A stretch of 64,000 bases of DNA, taken from assembly GCF_964656455.1 (NCBI RefSeq), contig NC_135712.1:95146294-95210293 (forward strand), written 5' to 3'. The position numbers and the translations under genes are program-made. Source of the DNA: Halichoerus grypus. Its lineage: Eukaryota; Chordata; Mammalia; Carnivora; Phocidae. Below the pieces are notes generated by a model. The model did no database searches, was not told the DNA's origin, and worked only from the letters and a program-made list of their open reading frames with translations. Within the stretch, counting starts at the first letter, position 1, and every line of letters starts with the position of its first letter. Shown here piece by piece: positions 56,280-64,000 of this stretch.

Positions 56280-57125
56280 TTTCAGGGCCGGAGAAATCAG
56301 AAGTGATTCTGTTTAGACCATTTCATTTTTTGGTGAGAAACATGAAGACTTTGCCAGATTTGTCAGCAGCTGTCCTCCAGAGCCCACATTCTGAGTGACC
56401 TGAACTCCAGCAGAATTCCCAAAATTGGCAAAGACATCTCCCCCAAATTCCCTGCCCCGGGACTCTGGCATTTCAGGACCAGCACCCGCTTCTCTGCCCC
56501 TCACCCAAATGAAAGCACGACTTCAGAGGAATGTGAAGCAGTTCCAGTTCCTCCTCACACTTCAATTGGCCTAAAACACCAGCTGATCAGAAACACAGAT
56601 GCCTAAGATAGAAATAGTCCTGTCTTCCTGGCTCCCAGGGCCAGAAGACAAATGGGTGAAGGCCAGAGCCGCGAGGGAGGTGCTGCTGGAGCCAGCCTCC
56701 TAGCAGCACAGTGAATCACCGCTGCCATTCAAAACGTGGCCAAAAGAAACCAGGGCTTAGGGGGAGAGGAAGCAGGTTTTTTTATCCCGTGACTCTGTAG
56801 AGATGGTGGTGACAGCAGCTGTGCTTCTATTCCTCCCCTTAGAAAGTCATTTTAGCATTAGGTTTTCCCTAAGGAGGAAGCAGATGGAGAGAAGCTTGAC
56901 TTACACATATGTGACGGCTGCTGGCTTTCCTACCGCTGCTACTGACCCTGGATTATGCGGAGAAACAGGGCTTTGTGGGGGGAGGGGAGGGGATCATCAT
57001 TCAAGGGGCTCTTTTTGGACCTGCGGACCTAAAAGCCCCAAGAGTGCATTAATGTTAGGGGTTCACTGTGTATTCTTTGAAATTCTAAAGATGTAGCAAT
57101 AGGCTATCATTTTGTGTAAGATGAT
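56280..57125. other. GC-elevated non-coding patch
   Basis: GC content is higher than in the neighbouring kilobases, with scattered CpGs (around 56450-56500 and 56665-56675) but no island. It precedes the exon-like pair at 57146-57425. No protein or repeat family was recognised. Confidence 0.35.
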
Positions 57126-57145
57126 GATGTCTTCTGATTCCCTAG

Positions 57146-57191
57146 TAAACAAGAACAGCATGACAGTGTGACAGGCAAGGTGGCCATGAGG
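57146..57191 (+). other. Candidate 46-bp exon with strong donor
   Basis: Acceptor 'cttctgattccctag' ends at 57145 and donor AGG|GTGAGT starts at 57192. The segment is open in the frame T|AAA CAA GAA ..., giving KQEQHDSVTGKVAMR, and ends at a codon boundary. The donor matches consensus very well; the acceptor is moderate. Chance is possible. Confidence 0.2.
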
Positions 57192-57308
57192 GTGAGTATC
57201 ACAGAGATTCTGGCCACAGAGTGGTTGTAGTCGAGCCCTCTAGCAGCATGATGAATTGAATCATAGGCTATGTTCCAGCATAATAACCAACATACTTCCT
57301 TTTTGCAG

Positions 57309-57425
57309 ACACAGTACTTCTCACCCGCACGTCATCCTACAGAGAAGCACCCGGCACATTACTCAGGAAAGCGACATAATTGGGTGAAAAAAGCAAAGAA
57401 GAAAAAAAGTCTTTCTTCTTCCTGA
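57309..57425 (+). other. Candidate terminal coding exon
   Basis: A strong acceptor ('acttcctttttgcag', ending 57308) is followed by a 38-codon open stretch that starts at a codon boundary and ends with TGA at 57423-57425: TQYFSPARHPTEKHPAHYSG, then KRHNWVKKAKKKKSLSSS. The phase is compatible with the 46-bp candidate upstream across a 117-base intron. The basic, lysine-rich end is plausible for a protein C-terminus, but I do not recognise it. Confidence 0.22.
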
Positions 57426-58019
57426 CTTTGCTTCCAAAGATTTAAGCCTAGAGGACACAGTGAACTATAATGGATAAAACATGTGCTTCTTTTCTGAAGA
57501 TACAGAGACATATTCTCCTTTTCCGAAGCAGGGAGGAGAGATGAAAGGGGAAAGGATGAGGGCAGAGAGTTTAATGAGAAAAGGAAGAGAATGCCAACTC
57601 CATGAAAGCCACGTAAACTGAACACTATTTTCCGTGAAAGACAACCATGACATTGTTCAGGCATGCAAGAGATGACTGGCAGCTGACTACGTCCTCAGAC
57701 TACTAGGCCTGCAAAACACTGCCACTGGCGCCTGCCTCCGTGAAGGTTTCCCTTCGTGGGCAACTAGCTCTTTGTCAGGTGGATACCCAGCAGTTGACAT
57801 CTGTCCCAACCCAGAGACTTGGCTTTCACCCTTCTGACATGCCTCACATAAACACACCTTCGCTACATCCCAAAGAATGAGATGGGCACAGGTAGCAAGC
57901 AGGGTGACAAGAGACCATAAAAAAATCTTCACATCTGATGTTTAGCAATACTTAGGAGAACAACAACAGCAACAAAAAACCCTGGTCAAAATTCTCCCTG
58001 AGCAAGGAGACTAGTAAAT

Positions 58020-58500
58020 ATATCCCATTAGAGGTGTTAGAGAGGGAATGATACAAGCACAAGTAGAGTAGAATGTGGTGGTGCGGGCGGGGGGAAGGTC
58101 ATCCATGTTTCGGGGCAAGAAAAGAAACTGCTTCTTTGAGGAAGTGACACTGGATCCTAGTCTAGAAAGACAGGTGGGGAGAGGCTTCCAGGCAGAGAGT
58201 GCAGTAAGAAAACTATGGCATCCAGAGAAGTAGAAGAACCAGAAAGTTGTGAGACATAAAACTCAAAGAAGAGGGACTATAGAAGGAGTAGTCACATCAA
58301 ACATATCAGAAATTCTCTGAGAAACTGATGGACAATGAAAAGTGTTCTTTAGATTTAGCCATTGGATTTAGCCATTGGATTTAGCCATTGGAGAGCATTG
58401 GTGGCTCTGAGCAATGCCAGAGCGATGCCAGTGAACAGTGAGAATGGAAGATGGATAGTGCCATACTGAAGAATGAACTTGGAGAGGAAGTGAGCCATGC
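58020..58500 (-). mobile_element. Probable L2 LINE fragment
   Basis: 'ttctttgaggaagtgacactgg', 'gaggcttccaggcagagagtgcagtaag' and 'ggagagcattgg' resemble the reverse complement of the L2 3' region. It is interrupted by a small tandem repeat. Divergence is high. Confidence 0.5.
58352..58390. repeat. 13-bp tandem repeat, three exact copies
   Basis: gatttagccattg occurs three times without a mismatch at 58352-58364, 58365-58377 and 58378-58390. A short, recent-looking minisatellite. Confidence 0.97.
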
Positions 58501-58510
58501 ACACGGAAAG

Positions 58511-58664
58511 CTCTGGTTCTTAAAGTGTGTCCCCTGGACCAGCAGCATTAGCATGACCTGGGAATTTGTTAGAAATGCAAATTCTCACGTATACACACAT
58601 CAATTTGGGTTTTCATGAGCCCTCCAGATGACTCTGATGCTTGCTAGAGTATGAGAACTATTGG
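58511..58664 (+). mobile_element. MER20-like hAT copy with internal deletion
   Basis: 'tctggttcttaaagtgtgtcccctggaccagcagcattagcatgacctgggaatttgttagaaatgcaaattctc' and, after a shortened middle, 'tgagccctccagatgactctgatgcttgctagagtatgagaactattgg'. Both termini of MER20 are recognisable. Confidence 0.8.
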
Positions 58665-58735
58665 TTCTTGGGATGAACTTGAGGTGTTTATTTAATAATG
58701 AGGAGGAATTTATGCTGTATTTACTTAAGAATATG

Positions 58736-58856
58736 GGAATTATATTGATTATATGACTATATTAAATATTAATAATCATATACTCATATATAACAATCAT
58801 AATCATGATAATCATATAATAATCATATATTAAATATGATTATATTAAAAATATCT
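58736..58856. repeat. Very AT-rich low-complexity tract
   Basis: About 120 bases built from ATAT, AATCATA and TTAAATAT variants with almost no G or C. Many short palindromes (for example 'atattaaatatgattatatta') could extrude as cruciforms. Confidence 0.85.
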
Positions 58857-61084
58857 TGGTAACCAGTGAAATATCTGTTAATGATTTCTGATAATTGTTA
58901 AGGAAGCTTACATAATAAGTGAGATTAATAATAGATACAGAAACCCAGAAAAGCCCTAAAAACAGGTGACTAAGGAGTTGAGAAACCCACCCCAAATCCA
59001 GGCAAGGTGACTCAGGGGAATTTCAAGATTGCAGACTTGTCATTTATTTGATTCAATTTAATCAATTTTGCCCTTTCTAGAAACAAAATGTGACTGTGTA
59101 TGCAAAGACTTCTAGGCAGAGCGAAGGGGCAGAGAGAATGTGGGAAGCTGGGAATACTGGTAAGGAGGTGAAGGAGAGGGCGCAGGTAAGACTGGGGAGG
59201 AAGAAAGTAAGCAGTGATGCAGCCAAACCAGCAAGTTCTGAAACAAGGACAGAGCAGCTGAGTACCCTAATCAGTGTCAGAAGGAGTCACACACTGTGGT
59301 CTGAGGCTGGGTCACAAGCCTAAAGCACCTGAGCCAACTGAAATCTATTCTGGGCAACAGGGCTAGCTGTAGCATCATGTTCTAAGTGCCCAAGATCCTA
59401 GAGTCACCCGCCCAAATGGCTCCAAGTTTGCCTCAAGATTCTGTACTGGTTCTCCCTTGGGTCTCACGCCCCAAGGACAGGCAGAGGAATGACCAATCAG
59501 TGACTGATTGCTGGTGGGGTGGATGGAACTTCGTGTCAGCAGAGGTGTTCCCATAACAAGTCAGGGAAAGAATCAGGGATGAAGAACATAGGATGGAGCC
59601 TGGGAGCCATGAAGCTGATTCCTTCCCATAAGGAAATGAAGAATTCTAATCCTGTACTGGCCTTCTAGATCATAATGAAGGTATATTTGTCAAAGTAGGA
59701 AGACAGAACATGTTTTAATTAACAACTTATTAATTATTTATAAACACTTAGATGGAATGTGGGCCTTGATTTGTACTCTTGCCCCAGGCCCCACACAATT
59801 TAGGGGTGGGCCTGCTAATACCAGGATGGTTAGTCATAAATATTCTGGTCATGGTAAGAAATATTTTCTATTGTAAATTAATATATTGACCTTCTTATTT
59901 ATAAATAAATTTGTGGTGGGTTTCCTGATTGTAAACCACTTCCTCATCATGCAATCTAATTAGCTCCCTAGTCCTGTGACCTTGAGAACTAGATCCACAT
60001 CATAGGGACCATGTGAAGACAATGGCACTCACCCGATTGGCCTCAGTGCCGGGTGGCATCTTGGACAACACTGATCTTGTCTATAAGAAGGGTAAGAAGG
60101 AATAGGAGAAAAGAAGGATAACCTAAAGGAGAGCTGAAGCCAGATATAAAGAACTCTTCTTTTTAATACCTTAAAAGGAAAAATGTCAGCTATTACTCAG
60201 TCTCATTTCAAAGGTTTAGTATTAATGGCAAAAAAGCAAAAGTTCTGATGCATCAATTAGGAAAAAGCTGCTATCAAGTACTAAGTGTCCCTTAAGTAAA
60301 ATTATGGAAAATTGGAATAGAAATTCAATATATTGCACAAATAGAAAATTATGTAGGAGGCATAAAAGGAACGTGTTGGAATCTACCTAGGCTCTAAAAA
60401 TTAAGAATAGCCTACTGAAACCATTTCTTTCCTACTTACCAGGGACCACTTCAAGTGACTACAGCTGACAGTCTATGTGGAAACAGTGTTGCCTTTAAGG
60501 GCAACCTCCTGTGGAATGGCCCCAGGGCCTGAGGCTGGTGGAAATGAAGATCCTGACAACTCTCAAAAACAGAGGCAGATAATCTGCCCTATTCTCTTCT
60601 GGGGACTCTCCCAAGTTGAGATTGTTTTTAATGGGAATTGTTTATTATAAAGGTAGACAATTTTAATACTTTTCAAAGCTGAAAGGAAGCAATTAGAAGT
60701 TGTAACGTGTCCGAATAATATGTGGGTCTCTGGCACACACAGCTTGAAAACATGGTTTTTCCATTCGAGTTAAAAATCACAAGGAAAATTTTAGACCGTG
60801 GCTCAGTTTTTTATAGATAAATATTTGAGGACTCGTAGCTACAGACTGAAGGAATACCATCCATACTTGTCAACTCTAATTTTTAGAAAGATCCCAAATA
60901 TTGTCTACTCCACCCTGTGCCAATTTCATCTGAGAAAGTAAGTAGAGAGGAGGAAAGAAAAGAAGGAACAAATAGAAAAGGGGGCGGGCAGGAAGTACAG
61001 ACAATATGGTAACACTAATAATATCTCCCACTTGGATAGAACACGTCCCTATTTAAAGGATTTTTACATAATTCTGTTATTTGC
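58857..61084. other. Non-coding stretch, nothing recognised
   Basis: No gene or confident repeat. The 77-codon frame at 59090-59323 is rich in S, E, K and R but has no domain or splice support. Confidence 0.4.
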
Positions 61085-61205
61085 TCGTTGCAGGCAGAGC
61101 CAGCGAGGTTGGTGTTACTTCACTGATTTTACTGAAGAAAAAATCTGGGCCCAGGTACACATCATTTGTCCAAGATTACACAGAACAGCTGTAGGAAGAT
61201 TAGGT
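61085..61205 (-). mobile_element. MIR fragment
   Basis: 'ggttggtgttacttcactgattttactgaagaaaaaatctgggcccaggtacacatcatttgtccaagattacacagaacagc' is the reverse complement of the MIR core. Confidence 0.65.
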
Positions 61206-61294
61206 CAGAATCAGTGAAATAATTCCCATCCTGTAGTCATAAAATTAATGAAGATGATATTTAACCTATTTTGATAGATTGCTACATATTGGTC

Positions 61295-61445
61295 ATTATA
61301 ACATTTAATCTTGCAAACCAGTGGGATAGGAATAGCCATGGTCTCAACTTCACAGACATGGGGATGGAGGCAGAGTAACTTGGCCAAGTCACCCAGGTAG
61401 CAAAGAGTCAACAAGCCAGAACTGGTGGCTTTAACCTGCCCTTGC
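61295..61445 (-). mobile_element. MIR fragment
   Basis: 'catttaatcttgcaaaccagtgggataggaatagccatggtctcaacttcacagacatggggatggaggcagagtaacttggccaagtcacccaggtagcaaagagtcaacaagccagaactgg' follows the reverse complement of MIR, with a conserved core. Confidence 0.82.
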
Positions 61446-61849
61446 TCTTCATCATTACAGTCCCATACGCAGTGCAGATAGGTCAAATTCATCAGCCCAT
61501 CTTTGATTTTCAAACATTATGAAGGAACAAGATGGCTATCTTTTTCTATTCCTTTACTTTAGTATTCTTTCCTGCTCCTCTTCCTTCATTCCACACAAGT
61601 CAACCTCAAATCCTTTTAAAATAAAAAATAACCTTCTTGATGTACTTGGGCCAAGCACCAACCTCTTTATGGCCCCAACTAGAATTTCCAACCATGCTGC
61701 CATTGGTCTACATTTCCCTCCAATATATTCTCTCTATACCCGAAGCAATTAAATATTGGCTTTTTTAAAAAATGCATTATCCTATTCCACTCTAGACACA
61801 CTCTGAGATATCAGTGTGGGGTCGAGTCTGCCAGTTACCCACCAGTATC

Positions 61850-62310
61850 TAGCCTCTCCTTCCAAAGAATAGAACATTGGTTTTGTGCCCCACTTAAATA
61901 CTCTATTTCCAAGCATTCTCAGAGTAGGGATGGTCATCAGGCAGAGATCTGGCTAACAAGATGTACGTAAGGTGGCTGGGGCTACCTGGGAGAGTTTTGC
62001 TTTCCTGATAGGGAAGAACACTACTCTTTCTTCTTGTACATTTCTTTTTCTTCCACCTGCAATGCTCAGGGAAGGCTAGAAATCAAACATCTGGGATTCA
62101 TGAAGTGACAATGTGGGTAGGTCATAGGCCAAAAATAGAGGAGCAGACTGAGAAAGCACCTAGACTCTGATGTCACCAAGAGCCACTGTAACAGTCCTGG
62201 ATGGCTGAACCCTGGTCTATTTTCTGTGCAAGAAAAATAAACCCTTATTTGGATAACTGACTGTGAGTTGTTTTATGCAGTTGAAAACAATCTATCTGAC
62301 ACAGTGTGCT
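61850..62310 (+). mobile_element. Probable old LTR, solo
   Basis: 'agtagggatggtcatcaggcagagatctggctaac' ... 'ctctgatgtcaccaagagccactgtaacagtcctggatggctgaaccctggtctattttctgtgcaagaaaaataaacccttatttggataac' resembles an ERVL/MaLR-type LTR with its AATAAA-like signal. No internal viral genes. Family uncertain. Confidence 0.45.
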
Positions 62311-62794
62311 AATGCCGAGATAATAGTGTAAGCACACTGGTACAACAACAAGAAAAACAAATCTAATAGCAACAAAATCAACAGCAATTATATCAGAAGA
62401 GTACACACTGTGGTTTCAAGGGTGTGAGTTTATGCTCCAAAAATGAGAAATCAAAGCTGGTTCCTATGGGCTTGAGAAAAAAAGAGAGAGACATTTATTG
62501 ACAAGAGATACAATCAATCGAGAAAACAAGGAGACGTTAAATGAAAACACAAGTGTAAAAAGTGATGTAAAATGGACAATGAACAGGTTTTATTTTACTC
62601 ATATGTAATTTTTCTACACGTGTTTAACCCTACATATTACTAAAGCAAATATCAATAAGTTAAATTATCTGGGCAGAACTCTACAAAGGCAAAATTATAA
62701 ATTTCAGAAATGCTTTCACTGGTACCCCTAATTTTCTGCTACTTCCCTACCAACTTCTAATATTCTCAGCCCCCTCCAAAACCTCATGACTTCT

Positions 62795-62986
62795 TTTTTT
62801 TTTTTAAGATTTATTTATTTATTTGAGAGAGAGCACAAGTGGGAGGAGGGGCAGAGGGAGAGAATCTCATGCAGACTCCCCCTGAGCCTGGAGCCTGATG
62901 TGGGGCTCAATCCCATGAGCCATGAGATCATGACCTGAGCCAAAATCACATGTCAGAGGCTTAATCAACTGAGCCACCCAGGTGCC
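62795..62986 (-). mobile_element. CAN-SINE with target-site duplication
   Basis: Read on the plus strand: 'ttaagatttatttatttatttgagagagagcacaag', 'gggctcaatcccatgagccatgagatcatgacctgagcc', 'gagccacccaggtgcccc'. A 13-base exact duplication (cctcatgacttct) flanks it at 62782-62794 and 62987-62999. Confidence 0.95.
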
Positions 62987-62999
62987 CCTCATGACTTCT

Positions 63000-64000
63000 A
63001 ACTTAGTGCCTTTTATGTGTGTCCTCTGGCTCAGCCAAGGACAACACCCAAAATTCATCTGCCCCATTTTTCAAACCTTCAGGACTCTGCACTTTGCTAG
63101 AAAGGGCATAGGTCTGCTAAAGTACCCTAATATTAATTAGAAAGTATGCCCTTCTCCCCGCTTACATAAAATATCCATGAACCCTTAACACATGCTTCTG
63201 GTAGGCCATTAAGACACAGCTAATCACAGGCGTCTCAGACACCATGGCACCCCAATGAGCCTTCCAGCTCCCCTTAAACGACCCTCTGTAGGGACCTGCT
63301 TATTCCTATTTGCAGGGCCAGCCCTGTCACCAGAGAAAGAGACCATCACACAGATGACAGCTTGACAAAACAGCAGTCGTCACTGACCCTTGTGCTACAA
63401 ACTCCTTCAGCATACCCCAAAGTGCCCTTTCTTGAACTTTTCCTAGTGAGCGCTGCACGGTTCTCTGGTGGGCACTCTAAAACTATCTTGCTCAATGCTT
63501 TTTTAGCACCTGGTCTCAAGCTTAGAAACTCAGCAGCTTCTATAATTCAATGCACTATTTTCCTTCACTAACTTTTGCATCGTGTTATTACACTTGTTTG
63601 CAGAGTCCCTTAGGATATATGGATTAAAATGGCTATAAGAGAAACTTTCATTTCTATTTAATTGAAAGTTACTGGTCAGACAAGTGTGCTATGTAATTGT
63701 TCACATGGGATGCTAAAACAATCTATACTGTATTTTCCCAAACCTAAGCAGATCTGTATGATTTTCTTTAACTTTGATATGCCCTTCTTCTCCAAACCAA
63801 CTCTGAGCTAAGTGACCTCACCAGTCTAGTTAAAAGCTCTAACTGGGAAAAGAGTTTTTGCCCTTGAGATTCTTTTGTGACTTCAGGCTTTATTTTTTCA
63901 GTTGATTAGCAGATGAGAAATTTGAACATTCATTTAAAGTCTCTATGATAGATGATTTTTTAAAATCAAATAATTCTAATTCCATATGGTTCTTAATGAC
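63000..64000. other. Non-coding stretch, nothing recognised
   Basis: I see no gene or clear repeat up to the window end. Confidence 0.4.

Noticed and set aside
1..64000. A new multi-gene functional system
   Set aside because: There is no cluster of real genes. The window is intronic or intergenic mammalian DNA dominated by retroposon remnants, with one promoter.

Overview
This window looks like mammalian nuclear DNA, most likely from a carnivoran. The strongest evidence is nine copies of the Carnivora-specific tRNA-Lys-derived SINE (CAN-SINE). They carry the usual 'gcctgggtggctcag' head, the 'gatcatgatctcagggtcctgggatcgag' type of body, a CT-rich tract and an (AAATAA)n/TCTTT tail. Carnivore-type LINE-1 3' ends are also present. 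The SINE subfamily resembles that of arctoid caniforms (bears, mustelids, pinnipeds) more than the canid SINEC_Cf or felid forms as I remember them, but I could not run a subfamily comparison.

No complete protein-coding gene can be supported. Nearly all open frames are short and lie in repeats, low-complexity DNA or the CpG island. The one clear gene-related landmark is a CpG island at about 29.44-31.02 kb, so the window probably contains a promoter and first exon. On the minus strand, a stop-free but ATG-less frame of about 160 codons ends at a good splice donor (GTAAGT) at 29697. Two other minus-strand donor matches lie at 30355 and 31170. I do not recognise the gene and could not fix its orientation. 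Smaller gene-like signals are a CpG patch with an exon-like segment at 9.78-10.08 kb and an exon-like pair at 57.15-57.43 kb.

Layout: 0-9.7 kb is AT-rich intergenic or intronic DNA with a Tigger/MER2 copy, MIRs, L2 copies and one SINE. 9.78-10.08 kb has the CpG patch and exon-like segment. 10.5-12.4 kb is a LINE-1/SINE cluster that includes a 5'-inverted L1. 12.4-19 kb holds a MIR, a probable old L1 and an L1 (-) with a SINE nested inside. 19-22.8 kb holds possible retrocopy tails, a microsatellite, an unusual hairpin plus 28-bp duplication, and an L2. 23-29 kb has MIRs and a long L2 (-). 29.4-31.0 kb is the CpG island. 31-34.3 kb has no repeat that I recognise. 34.3-38.8 kb has two old L1s in opposite orientation, a nested pair of inverted SINEs and a MER20. 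39.8-41.2 kb holds L1-like sequence with two SINEs and a GAAA microsatellite. 41.2-47.6 kb is repeat-poor. 47.6-64 kb has scattered MIR, L2, LTR-like and hAT copies and two SINEs with clear target-site duplications.

Nothing here looks like a novel biosynthetic, defence or mobile system. The observations most worth following up are structural: nested and inverted retroposons, a probable template-switch scar, and the unassigned promoter and exon candidates.
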